A stretch of DNA of 64,000 bases from Ustulina deusta. Lineage: Eukaryota > Ascomycota > Sordariomycetes > Xylariales > Xylariaceae. The notes beneath the pieces are model-generated. The model was not told where the DNA came from. It ran no database searches and saw only the letters and a list, made by a program, of their open reading frames with translations. Of the stretch, positions 23,141 through 33,764 are shown one piece after another (positions within the stretch are counted from its first letter, which is position 1; the number at the start of each line of letters is the position of its first letter). The stretch is taken from contig JAJNNX010000002.1 of NCBI GenBank assembly GCA_023159155.1, forward strand, positions 2,046,001 to 2,110,000. Reading direction: 5' to 3'. Made by a program: the position numbers and the translations under genes.

Positions 23141-25038
23141 ATGTATCTATACAGTTTAGGACGGGTTTTAGTGACTCGCCTCGCCCTGCTGGCTGTCGCG
23201 TCTGCATCGCCCACTCATGGTCGAAGACAAAATAGCGCGAGTTGTGACGCATTGACGCTTGCTCAGGTTCTGCCCGCCAACGCGAGAATCGAGCGGCTGC
23301 AGGCTCTGGAGGCCGGGAGTACGTACGGGGAAGGGCCGGCAGACCTGGCCTACCCGACTCAGCCCACGAATCTACCCGCACTATGTGCCGTGACAGTCGC
23401 GGTGGCAAGTTCCCCGACGTCGTCATACCGAATTGGCCTCTTCCTCCCGGCAGAATGGAACGAAAGATTCCTCACGATCGGCAACGGTGGCTTTGGTGGG
23501 GGGATCAACTGGATTGACATGGGAGCCGGCGTACAATATGGCTTCGCCGTCGTCTCGACGGACACGGGACATAACTCCTCCAGCACGGACGGAAGCTGGG
23601 CACTTGATAATCCTGAAGCCAAAACCGACTGGGGCTGGCGTGCGACTCACGGTGCCGTGGTGCTGGGGAAGCTACTCACCGAGGCGTATTACGGATGTCC
23701 AATTTCCTACTCGTACTATAGCGGGTGCTCAACCGGTGGCCGTCAGGGGCTTAAGGAGACGCAAATGTTCCCTGATAGTTTTGACGGCGTCGTAGTAGGT
23801 GCCGCAGCCTGGTACACAAGTCACCTGAATAATTGGGCGACCGAAGCTGCAACCTACAACTGGCCAGCTGAAGATGCCAAACATATCGACTGGCAGCTCC
23901 TCCCGCCGATTGCGGACCAGATTGTAAAGCAGTGCGACGATATCGACGGCGTGACCGACGGCATCATTAGCCTCCCGGGGCTATGCGATGTCGACTTTGA
24001 AGCATTGTCGTGTGAGAGACCCGGTGCGAATCCATCTGCTTGCCTGACAGACGCACAGGCGCAGACTCTCGGAAATGTGTACAGCGACTGGAGGACACCA
24101 ACAGGCGAATTCCTATACAAGGGCTTATTACCGGGTTCGGAGCAACAGATGTATATGATTCTGAATTACTCGAACGCCAGCCCTTACGGCATCGGGTATG
24201 CGCGATATTTCCTGCTTAATGACGCGTCGTTTGTCTTGGCCGACTTCAATGATAGCCTGCCACTATTGGCGGATGAGATAGACCCCGGGAATGCCACAGC
24301 GCACGACTACGACCTCACAACCTTCCGTGATCGCGGTGGGAAGATGGTCATGTACCACGGAGCAGCCGACGGACTCGTGCCCACGCACGGCTCGAATTTA
24401 TATTATGATCGCGTCGTGGAGACCATGGGTGGCAACGTGACGGCGACGCAGGAGTTCTTTAAGTACTTCATGGTCCCTGGAATGCAGCATTGCGGGGAAA
24501 CGGCCGTAGGTAAGCAGCTTCCGAATCCGTCCGTTCATTGTGGTGTGAGGTTGTCTCAGAATAGAATACCTCTTGGGGGTCTTCTCACCGTTGTCTCCTC
24601 ACAATCCTTATCTTAGGGCGTGCCAAGAATGGTATTTGCTAACACCTTGTTCCTGATAAGATGCTCCTTGGGCGTTTGGCGGCCCCTCCCAGGCAGCTCT
24701 CCTGGGCAACGATACGTGGTCTGTTCCTGGATTCCAAGATGCGCAGCACGACATCCTCCTCGCGCTGGTCAACTGGGTGGAGCAGAATGCCACGGTTAAT
24801 CAGGTGGTGGCCACGACTTGGAACACACCCAAAAACGTGTCGTCGGGAGTCCTTAGGCAGCGACCATTGTGTCCCTATCCTCAAATGGCTATTGTGAGTT
24901 ACCGCTGGCGTTATTTTCTTCCCCTTCCAGTCACTTGAGAGCTCCAGAACTGCTTAAAAGAGGAATTACTGACTCCAGCGGTTATAGTGGGACGGAGCTG
25001 GCGACGTGAACAACGCAACTAGCTGGAGTTGTGGGTGA
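23141..25038 (+). CDS. secreted tannase/feruloyl esterase
   Basis: Three exons, 23141-24509, 24661-24893 and 24988-25038 (550 aa). The introns (donors GTAAGC and GTGAGT; acceptors GATAAG and TTATAG) restore the conserved C-terminus FQDAQHDILLALVNWVEQ. The start at 23141 gives the signal peptide MYLYSLGRVLVTRLALLAVASASP. The catalytic CS-D-HC pattern of the tannase family is complete: Cys196-Ser197 in GCSTGGRQG, Asp410 in GAADGLVP, and His450-Cys451 in MQHCGE, with the two cysteines next to Ser and His as in known feruloyl esterases B and tannases. The enzyme hydrolyses ester bonds of plant phenolics (ferulate or gallate esters) outside the cell. Several N-glycosylation sequons (NNAT, NVT, NDT) fit secretion. 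Feruloyl esterase and tannase activity cannot be separated by sequence alone. The short last exon (17 codons) is supported by the typical WDGxGD ending. Confidence 0.93.
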
Positions 25039-25815
25039 GTGCATCATCCCTAATCAGAGACCATGTTCCTGTATCTACGGGTATGGGCTGAGCCGTGGCG
25101 AACAAGTCCTGTTCCGGCTGGTGAAGCACACAGTTTGGCGTGGACGTCGAGCATAACTCTGCTGGCGGTCTTCGCTGTGCTTGCCTCTTTGGGTAGATTG
25201 CCGCGACAAGTGGTGTTTCGGGAAGAATAAGGCAATTGGAGGTTTAGAGGGTACGTTGTCATAGTTGGGAGAAACGGTCGTGGAAGGTCTCAAAGCATCA
25301 GGCTAGTAGATAACATATTCTAGATGCACCAATAATTCCTAGCTAGTACTACCTAGTGGGCCCCCTAGTTGATGCATAGTCCGCTACAGTTGTCCTTGGC
25401 GAAAGTAAATTAGAGGGTAATGGATATTTTTAGCAGCATCTCCTCACCAGATATACGCACTATTTCTTTCTGCAATGACTGCCTTGGTACCGGGTGCTTG
25501 GTAACCGTTGGGTAGGCACCTGCAGCTGTCATCCATGAAGAAGCCATCTAAACTGTTAGCCCATGACTGCGACACATGACTAGTACTACACCTGACTGGG
25601 TACTAGCAGTGAACATATTCTTCATAGCCTACTTACAAAACTCGATCCGATGCCTGTGCCCTACATAGACAGTTCGTTCAATTCAAGCCTTCATCTTGCT
25701 GTCGACTATTGCCGAGCCATTAACTAGGCTGCATAAGCTGAGGCCTCGGCGACACAACGCTGTCTGTTTACTCGCATCCCTCGACGCGCCATCGTCAGAC
25801 TCGGGGCGAGGCGGC
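25039..25815. other. intergenic
   Basis: Spacer upstream of the alpha/beta hydrolase. No supported gene. The open frame of the hydrolase extends upstream to about 25696 but lacks an ATG before 25816. Confidence 0.5.
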
Positions 25816-27027
25816 ATGGACACAGTAACTAAGTGTTTCGGCTCGCCGAGCGAGTCGAGAACTACAGCGGTTGTTGCCACCACCGTCGTCGCCACCTTAG
25901 CGCTGGCCTCGCTCACGCGCTTTGCGCTCTGGCCGCGCAAGCCCCAGATCATCCCGGGCGCTCTCACCACGAGCGTGCCGAGACTGTCCAAGGACGAGCT
26001 GGCCACAGCTCCCTATCGGACAGACCACTTCCCCGGGGCAAGAGATGTTGTCACGCCAGTATGTCTCCCGACCACCCTCCTCTGCGCCGCTTCTGACGTC
26101 AGCCATGTTTAGTATGGTAACATAAGAGTCTACGAGTTCGGGCCTGAGCAGGGGCGAAAGGTTCTCCTCGTCCATGGCATCAGCACCTCGTGCATGACGC
26201 TAGCGGACATCGCGAATTCGCTGGCAGAGAAGGGATGTCGGGTCTTGCTGTTTGATCTGTTCGGGCGCGGGTTCAGCGACGCGCCTGGCGACCTGCCATA
26301 CGACACACGACTGTTCGTGTCGCAGATTCTGCTCGTGCTCGCGTCGTCGCCGCTGGCGTGGACGGGAAGCAACGCATTCAGCCTCATCGGCTACTCGCTC
26401 GGCGGCGGCATCGCGGTTAACTTTGCCGCCACCTTCCCAGACATGGTCGCGTCAGTCGTCCTACTCTCGCCCGCGGGACTGATTCGCCCCGAAAACATCG
26501 GCCGGTTGAGCAGGTTGATCTTCACGTCCGGCCTCGTGCCGGAGCGTCTTCTGGCATGGATGACTAAGAGCCGTCTCCGCGCGCCCATCGACAACGCTGT
26601 TTCGAAGAGGCGGCCCACGGCGGACAAGGAGGACATGGTCGATGTCGCGGTGCAGGAGGCCGTAGATCCACCTACCCAACAAAGCCCGACACCTTTCGAG
26701 GTCGAGGTTGTCAGTTTCGTGCACTGGTCCATTGACAACAATGAAGGCTTCGTGCCGTCAATGATGTCGACTATTCAATATGCTCCCCTCATGGAACAGC
26801 AGCAGTACTGGCGCATGCTGGCTAAGCGGAAGCCTGGCACCACGGCCGTGTTGATAGGGCGGGACGACAACCTAGTACAACGCGAGGACTACGAGGAAGA
26901 CGCCTTGCCTCTAATAGGAGGTAAGGACAATGTGTTCTGGCGCATCGTACCGGGCGCGCATAATTTCCCATTCACGCATTCCCAGGGCGCGTTGAAAGCC
27001 ATCTATGAGTTTTGGGGCATGGAATAA
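25816..27027 (+). CDS. membrane-anchored alpha/beta hydrolase
   Basis: Two exons, 25816-26058 and 26113-27027 (385 aa). The donor GTATGT and acceptor GTTTAG join VVTP to YGNIRVYEFG in phase 0. 25816 is the first ATG in the frame. Residues 20-43 (AVVATTVVATLALASL) form a signal anchor, so the protein is probably a type II membrane protein. The oxyanion segment is LLVHGIST, the nucleophile elbow GYSLGG contains Ser176, the acid is probably in GRDDNLV, and the catalytic His is in PGAHNFPFTH, so the triad is complete. The fold is the generic alpha/beta hydrolase 1 type (lipase/esterase or epoxide-hydrolase-like). The substrate cannot be stated. It lies 0.8 kb downstream of the feruloyl esterase on the same strand, but nothing shows that they work together. 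Confidence 0.88.
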
Positions 27028-27397
27028 GGGCGAAATGGCGTCTCGGCGGCCGGGTCGTAGATATCGCGACGTTTCAGAGACTTGAGATAATACATCTGGC
27101 ATAAAGTAGACTGGGAGCAAGGGAGATAGACGATCACATTATGCTAGAAATAAGCTAGACGGAGAAAGACGAGGTCCGGTAAGATCATAGATGACATAAC
27201 TCATACAGACATAATAATACACTTCCAATCAAAGAATCAGTAATGTAATACAACTCATGAAAAAGAAACGCCGAACCTATCTAGTAGGTAGTTCCCGCCC
27301 TATACCCTGCCGTCCCGCCAAGAAAGAGCATTCCGTTTTTTTTTTTTTTTTTTTTCAACAAGTGGTGACAGACAGCCCGTTCCCCTCTCGCCGCGAC
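27028..27397. other. convergent 3' region with poly-T tract
   Basis: Between two genes converging on it. A run of 20 T occupies 27336-27355, which is a 20-A tract 42 bases after the stop codon on the sense strand of the intronless minus-strand gene at 27398-28063. No other feature is seen. Confidence 0.6.
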
Positions 27398-28063
27398 TCA
27401 TGCATCCATGGCGTCGCGCCCGTTCAAGAGGATGATGCAGGTAGACAGCGCGACGACGTCATCGAGCTCGTTGCCATTGAGGACGAGGACGGCATCCTTG
27501 TCGAAGCCGAAGCCGGCGACGCGGGCGATCTCGACGCGCGTCTGGTTGAGGCACTTGTAGAGGATGCCGACGCGGCCGCGGGTCATGTCCCAGAAGTACG
27601 GGATGCTGTTCTTGACGAAGGCCTCGTGCTTGGCCTCGTCGTTGCCGCGGTCGCCGACGGGACACATCTCGATGGCGTGGCGCGAGTGCGCGCTCCCGGC
27701 CGGGAACTTGACGGTCGAGCAGTCGAAGGAGATGAAGGTGATGTTGAGGTCGCACAGCTTCTCGCCCTGCGAGTCCGTCATCGTCTTGATCGTGCGCATC
27801 ATGTTCCCGCAGCTCGAGATCTCGTACGTGGGGCTGTCGCCGCCTTTCTTGAGCTTCTCCGCCACTGCGAGCGTCTCGTCCAGGAAGGCGTGGCTGAAGT
27901 TGTCCCAGGGCTGGCGGAGACGGCCCGACAGGTCGAAGATCTGCGCGTTCGTCTTGAAGTGGATTGCGCCCTTGAGGTAGAACGTTTGTGTCGGCCGCAG
28001 GACGACGTCTTTGTTGATGGGGAAGTCTTGTGGGTGGAAGGGGTGAGGCATGATGAATGACAA
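27398..28063 (-). CDS. conserved protein, possible tubby-like/LOR fold
   Basis: Single exon, 221 aa, no signal peptide or membrane segment. The reading frame has strongly G/C-biased third positions, unlike the chance frames that overlap it on both strands. I do not recognise the family with confidence. The beta-strand-rich pattern (HFKTNAQIFDLSGRL near the start, GRVGILYKCLNQTRVEIARV near residues 165-185) and the final hydrophobic helix (ELDDVVALSTCIILLNGR) resemble tubby C-terminal-like/LURP-one folds, which is only a suggestion. It is intronless, in a window where most genes have introns, and is followed on its sense strand by an A20 tract 42 bases past the stop. Its 5' end faces the cytidine deaminase gene across 0.9 kb. 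Confidence 0.7.
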   Translation of the reverse strand: MSFIMPHPFHPQDFPINKDVVLRPTQTFYLKGAIHFKTNAQIFDLSGRLRQPWDNFSHAFLDETLAVAEKLKKGGDSPTYEISSCGNMMRTIKTMTDSQGEKLCDLNITFISFDCSTVKFPAGSAHSRHAIEMCPVGDRGNDEAKHEAFVKNSIPYFWDMTRGRVGILYKCLNQTRVEIARVAGFGFDKDAVLVLNGNELDDVVALSTCIILLNGRDAMDA

Positions 28064-28979
28064 CGATGCTGCTGATCACTGTCGCTATATATGTGGTGAT
28101 GTATAGCCTCTAGGCTTGGTTTCGCTGTAGCGATAATGTTTTCGCTCGTCCAATGCAAATTATAGAATTATAATTAGCTTTCTATCAGGTCTAGATCTAG
28201 AATATTCGTTTCATCGTGAGGCTACCGGTCTAGATATATAATGGCCCGCCATTCACAGAACTCAGGGTCCTCCAGTTTGTTGCGGCGCTGAGATTGACGT
28301 CAGGCGTGGTGTACGAAACCTGATTTTGGCCCGCATTCTAGCTTCCGGGCTTTGGATGATCGGCAACCTGGCGTCACCACGCTTACGATGAAGTGCTTAG
28401 GGCGCATTGCCTTGCAGGACGAAGAAGTCCTCAGCATTGAAAAATAAAGTTGATATGCAATTAGCCGCAGCCAAGTATAGGTAGCCTCAATATCCAAACA
28501 CTACCTAACCTAACCTCTGGGATCCTTGTGGCAGAGCTTTCACCGAACTTCGGTGGGATTGTATCTGGACAATTGATCAGTATGTAGTTTGAGCAAGACT
28601 CAAAAGTGGCAAATCGGATCGATAGGTGAGACAAAAAGAATGGCAGCCGAAACAAGCCGGTCTGGCTTCAGCGGGTTTCTATGGTGATTTTCGACGATGT
28701 TGACAGCCTGGCGGCTAGCGGCGCATTCCAGATCTCGAGCACCCCGCTTCGCCGGATTTGTGGTACCAAGGTGAGATAGGCGGCTGGACTAGATAGATAG
28801 ATAGACTAATAGATAGGCAAAATAAGTATTGGGAGATCGATAATTCCAACCGTTTTCGAAAAGATAAGAAGCCTTCGCCGGAGCTCAATAACATTAGAAT
28901 CTAACCTAACCCAGTCAGTCTACTGGTTTGGATAGAAGCCCAACCCTTCAATCCAACCGCGCGCAATAGAGTTCGAAGC
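28064..28979. other. divergent promoter region with GATA motifs
   Basis: Separates the unknown minus-strand gene from the cytidine deaminase gene. The deaminase-proximal part carries a cluster of HGATAR words (see separate entry). Two AACCTAACCT-like words occur near 28505 and 28904. No gene is seen. Confidence 0.5.
28774..28867 (+). promoter_or_regulatory. cluster of seven GATA-factor-type motifs
   Basis: HGATAR words on the plus strand at 28774 (AGATAG), 28791, 28795 and 28799 (overlapping AGATAG in a GATA tandem run), 28811 (AGATAG), about 28836 (CGATAA) and 28862 (AGATAA), 110-210 bases upstream of the cytidine deaminase ATG. In ascomycetes such words bind AreA/Nit2-type regulators of nitrogen use. 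Pyrimidine salvage releases ammonium, so nitrogen control would make sense, but part of the cluster is simply a short tetranucleotide repeat and binding is not shown. Confidence 0.4.
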
Positions 28980-29651
28980 ATGCCATCAATAACCCCGCAG
29001 GTCCTGTCGAGCGCCGAGCCGGCCGCCGTCGAGGCCACCTGCAGAGAACACAGCCTGACGGTGGCCGAGTTCGAGGAACTCCATAGCCGCTGCGTCGGCG
29101 CCAAGGCGGCCGCGTACTGCCCGTACAGCAAGTTCCGCGTCGGCGCGTCGCTGCTCTCCGTCGACGGCGGCTTCTTCAACGGCGCCAACGTCGAGAACGC
29201 CTCGTACCCCGTCGGCACCTGTGCCGAGCGCGTGGCCTTCGGCAAGGCCGTCACCGAGGGGCACCGTAGGATCAGGGCCGTCGCCGTCGCCACCGACGTC
29301 TCGCCCCCGGCCACCCCCTGCGGCATGTGCCGTCAATTGTGAGTCCCTTTTTCCCCCTCTGTCCGGTCAGGGCTTGCCTCTCTGCGCCTCGCTCTGGGTA
29401 TATGATCGAGAATGCTAATCCTGCCCATCCTCGCCGTCCAACAGCATCAGAGAGTTTTGTGATCTGACGGCCCCGATCATCATGTTCGACAAGGATGATA
29501 ATTATGTTGTCGTGCGTCTCGAAGATGTAAGCCTGCTCCGTCTAAGCGCAAATGTGTTCTTCATTGAAGGCTGACCGGGTGAATTATCAAGTTATTGCCC
29601 CTGTCTTTCGGCCCTGACGTTCTCCTCTCGCCGGAATCGTTGACGAGGTAA
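28980..29651 (+). CDS. CDD1: cytidine deaminase
   Basis: Three exons, 28980-29338, 29445-29526 and 29592-29651 (166 aa). The donors GTGAGT and GTAAGC and acceptors ACAG and CAAG close all phases. The enzyme deaminates cytidine and deoxycytidine to uridine and deoxyuridine in pyrimidine salvage, in the cytosol. The zinc site of the small homotetrameric type is complete: Cys81-Ala-Glu83 in GTCAERVAFGKA, with Glu83 as proton shuttle, and Pro113-Cys114-Gly-Met-Cys117 in PCGMCRQ. The substrate loop FRVGASLL and FNGANVENASY are also in place. The short third exon ends LSPESLTR, close to the usual C-terminus LLPxSFGPxxL. Upstream lies a cluster of GATA words. Confidence 0.95.
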
Positions 29652-31135
29652 TGACGAAAAGGGAGTCAAGTTGCTAGCCAGCCATATGTCATGCAATAAT
29701 AACGACATACATAATATAATTTAGACGAGGCGGATTGGATTGTTTTGATTATTTAGAAATCCTCCATCGTTCAATGACCGGATTAATTCCCTTTGCATCA
29801 GCCCATTTCTGAGCTTGGATCCGTAGATGACATCAATAATGCATGCGATTCGACAACCCCGGCTTCACTCATGAAGGCACTTTAAAAACGTTGCTCACGT
29901 ACGATTAGTCTTCTTGTCTAGACTAGATAGCTACCTAATCTGTCGCCTGCTTCTCCCAAGGTCGCATCCATCTCGATTGCAGACGTTAACGCAGACACAT
30001 GTGTATCATTACGGCCGATACAACACGATATAGTGCCGAGAACATTACAAGATTTCGGCCTCCACCAGTACTGCTCCGCCGAGGAAGCTGTATTCAAGGT
30101 GGTACTATGCTACCGTAGATAGCGTACGAGTGTGGTGCCTGCATAGTAAGAAGACCCATCTCATTGCTAGCCGCCACCGTCCAATAGAGTAAGGCTACCT
30201 AGTCTAGATTTCTGTCCGTGCAACTTCATGCCGAAGCAACTGCCGGAGGTATCTATTACGTTACCTAGGGTAATGATAGGGCGTTGTTGAAACGTATCGA
30301 TGAATCTCAAGATTCTCAGCTTGGGGCATAACAGCTGGGAGACTTGTCAAACTTACACGGAGCCTCTATGTCCCACTATATTGTCTGGTTACATGCTACA
30401 GTTGTACCGAAGCTACATATGTATTCAATGGTAACTCAGGTAATGTCTACAACTAAGGTCAGGATGGCCAAATCGCGCGAGGACCTAACCTAAAGAATAG
30501 CTGTGTCGGCACTTTGGGTCTTGGCATAAATATATGCGCGCCAATCAGCTTAGTGGGGTGATGGACTGACGACAACGTTAGTAGATGAAGTTTCTCACCA
30601 AACGCCGGTCTCCGCATTCCCCCAGGCTCAACCCCGGACTATACTCCAGTTCACCAGAGAGTTTACATCATATCCAAGATCATCCTCTCCCCTTTTCCCC
30701 AAAGTGGATATCTGGGGGCATTACCTAGTACGGTCTGGGGTATCTCATTTGTCAACAGAACCTTACCTTGCACCCTTGGCCTAGACGTTCGCTGTTTCCG
30801 CACCTATGGCAGTTCGTCTAGACATCGCCTTGCACGATGACAGCTCAGAAATGGCTCCATAGGGGAGTTGCCCAGAACCCTCGTCGAAGACCCAAGCGAG
30901 ACAACATCTCACCTATGGGGGTGGTCATGGCCTCGACGAGGTAGTTGGCTCCACCCGACGCATGTAAACACATTACCAGATATATGAGAGCTTGCCTCCG
31001 CTCAAATATGTCTTGGTTTTGGAGGTACGGGGTAGGGTGAACTTCTCCTCGGTTTCTGCTTTACTATTTACCTTCTCACCTTCCCCTCTCATTGGACACT
31101 CCTAGTGGCTTTAAAGTGTTCGGGAGACATTCAAG
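29652..31135. other. 1.5 kb gene-free stretch
   Basis: No open frame longer than 60 codons is supported. The stretch presumably carries a long promoter for the sugar porter at 31136. It is rich in short ACCTAG and CTAGAC words. No repeats of note. Confidence 0.5.
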
Positions 31136-33024
31136 ATGTCTAGATTTCCGAAAATCAGTATGTCTATCTTATTCGGATCCCGGCTGGTTACAATGCTAAC
31201 GCCGGCATAGCGAATACCTACTTCGTAGCGATTATCGCCACCATAGGAGGGATGCTATTCGGTTTCGACATTTCTTCTATCGCGGCCATCGTCATTACCC
31301 CTCAGTATATTGAATACTTTGGCAATCCTTCAGGACTTGTTCAAGGTGCCATCGGGTCTGCCTTAGCTGCAGGGTCCGTCGTGGGAAGTTTGATGGCTGG
31401 TCCGATATCCGACAAAATTGGTCGTCGCGATAGGTGGGTAGAGATACCATAATGTCCTCGTGGCGGAATTAATGATCAATTAGTATCATGTTCGCATGCC
31501 TTTGGTGGCTTATCGGAACCGCAGTTCAAGTCTCTACAAAGGGCGTTGGCTCACTCATTGCTGGTCGAGTATTGAACGGCGTTTGTGTCGGCATTACCTC
31601 ATCACAGGTTCCCGTTTACCTGGCCGAGATTGCGAAGCGCGTAAGTGGCAAATTTATGCCGAGCCTCGGCACATATCTAACAGTCATAGGAATCTCGAGG
31701 GCGTATCATCATCATTCAACAACTCGCTATTGAATGGGGTATCTTTATCATGTACTTTGCCAGTTACGGCTGCGGCTTCATTGCGGGTCCGGCCTCGTTC
31801 CGAACTGCTTGGGGCCTCCAGTTCGTCCCCGTTGTGCTTCTCATAATCGGTCTACCCTTCCTCCCCCGATCGCCTCGATGGTTGGCAAAAGTTGGCCGAG
31901 AAGAAGAAGCGATCCAGACCCTCGCTGATATTCAGGCTGGCGGTAACAAAGATGACGCGTTGGTCATTGCCGAGTGGCAGGAAATTTACACCGTTCTGGT
32001 GGCTGAGCGTGAAAGCGTTCGTGGCTGGAGGAAGTTCATCTCGAATGGCATGTGGAAGAGAACACTGGCTGGCATGAGTGTCCAGGCCTGGCAGGTTAGC
32101 TTGGCCCCCACTCGCTTGACTGGGGTGCATCACCATGGCTAACACCTTCACAGCAACTGAGCGGTGCCAACGTCATTATCTACTACCTCACTTACGTCTT
32201 CTTAATCGCTGGTCTTCAAGGCAACATCAATCTGATCGCCTCTGGCATCCAATATGCCCTTTTCATCGTGTAAGTTTGCAAGGTGCTTCTTGGCGATTCC
32301 TAGCCAAGCTAATTCATTTAGTTTCACGACGGTCATGTTCTTCTTCATCGACCGCACCGGCCGCCGCACCCTTCTCATTGCGGGTGGCATCGGAATGGGC
32401 ATCTGCCACTTCGTCATCGGCGGAGTCCTCGGCGGCTTTTCCGAGTCGGTACCAGGTGGTGTAGGTGGCAACGCCAACGTAACCTTCAAGGTGTCCGGCC
32501 CAGCATCGCACACCGTGATTGCCTTCAGCTACCTCTTGATCATCATATACGCCCTGACGCTAGCGCCCGTCGCTTGGATCTATGCCGCCGAGGTTTGGTC
32601 ACTCGGGACACGCGCGACTGGCATGTCTCTCGCAGCCGTGGCCAATTGGTTGTTCAACTTCGCTCTTGGCCTGTTCACGCCGTCGGCATTCCAGAATATC
32701 AAATACAAGATCTTCATCATCTTCGGCGTTCTATGTATCAGCTCTGCTATCCAGGCATTCCTAACCTACCCGGAAACGTGCGGAAAGACGATCGAGGAGG
32801 TCGAGGAGCTCTTTGCCAGGGGTGCGCCAGCGGCTTGGAAAACGAGGAAGGGCCACTCACGCCTCGAAGCCGAGGTTCAAGCGGTGCTCGAGCGAAAACG
32901 TGCTGGCGAAGCGGTTCATGCTGAGGTCCATGAAGAGCCTGAGAAGCCAGGCTCGCTGGAGGAGACGAAGGAAACTGCCGAGGCGTTGAGGTCTGTAGAG
33001 GAGAATACGCGCTCTCCTGTATGA
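31136..33024 (+). CDS. MFS sugar porter
   Basis: Six exons, 31136-31157 (22 nt), 31211-31433, 31484-31640, 31690-32094, 32154-32269 and 32322-33024 (541 aa). Every junction is GT-AG and closes the frame. The tiny first exon encodes MSRFPKI and is supported by the resulting sequence KITNTYFVAIIATIGGMLFGFD. Sugar-porter signatures are present: GRR-type loop DKIGRRDR after helix 2, PRSPRWLAK after helix 6 (usual PESPRWL), the QQLSGANVIIYY segment of helix 7 that lines the sugar site, DRTGRR after helix 8, and PETCGKTIEEVEELF (usual PETKG) after helix 12. The last 70 residues are a charged cytosolic tail. Probable role: proton-linked import of a hexose or related sugar at the plasma membrane. The sugar is unknown. 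Confidence 0.94.
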
Positions 33025-33764
33025 AGAGACCATTGCTTTATCTATACCCATCTCCTGATGGTTGAACAAGGATATGGGCCGTATGGACTGAGCCAATCCA
33101 TTCCTTCATCGTCTATCAGAATCTGGGGCTCTATGCCAATTGATGCGATGTTGTTAGATGGAATCATAGAATAAGTTGCATAAACAACTGGTTGCATCAG
33201 GGAGTGTCTATTAGGCACTACCTACCTCATACTAAGTAGGTACATACAGTTTTAGCGTAGGTCCTTGCTGCACGCTTAGGTAGGTACGTTTTAAACTATT
33301 GCTGTTCGCGGGTTTTTATTGGACAGGGCCTGTGCATACCTACCTAGTTAAGTATATAGGTACTTAAAGTATCTATGTAGAGTCAAATCCATACCACGCG
33401 ACAAGCATTAACCAAGCACAGAACCTATCTACTTAAGTAGGTACCTATATTATCTCTATCTCCTTTCGCCCCCTCCCAAGACAGATTGTTTCATAGATCT
33501 AAGTACATTTGCGATTTATACTCTATGTTAATCCTGTCAAGAGACTTACTTCATACACCACTAGGCTCTTTGCACCGCGCTTCGCCGGTAATTTTTCTGA
33601 CTCCCATCACTATGCGACAGCTCTAAAATATACACCAGCGCATTCAGCACCCCCCAGCTGTTTTGGATGCGCGCCTCAAGCTCTTCTTGCCCTCACTCGA
33701 GCCCGTACGTATCTCGAACCTCGAACCTCGAACCTCGAGCCCCGGAAACCTAGAAACCACCATC
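33025..33764. other. intergenic, dense AGGTAGGTACCT words and 7-bp repeat
   Basis: Between 33220 and 33450 there are at least eight AGGTA/TACCT words, often in facing pairs. From 33714 to 33741 the 7-base unit TCGAACC is repeated three times plus a variant TCGAGCC, ending 24 bases before the ATG of the ELMO-domain gene and so probably in its leader. No gene is seen. Confidence 0.6.
33714..33741 (+). repeat. 7-bp tandem repeat in a 5' leader
   Basis: Four tandem copies of TCGAACC (the last TCGAGCC) directly upstream of the ATG at 33765. The copy number is small. It may affect leader length or translation but could be neutral. Confidence 0.75.

Noticed and set aside
27257..28060. 267-codon plus-strand frame opposite the unknown gene at 27398-28063
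   Set aside because: Acidic, repetitive translation of the antisense strand of a GC3-rich gene, starting within the poly-T region. The minus frame shows balanced composition and fold-like patterns.
20931..33024. A secondary-metabolite or catabolic gene cluster
   Set aside because: No backbone synthase or pathway-specific regulator is present, and cytidine deaminase and the unknown protein do not fit a single pathway.
33663..33764. N-terminal extension of the ELMO protein
   Set aside because: No ATG in the extended frame, and it translates the heptanucleotide repeat. The ATG at 33765 has a good context.
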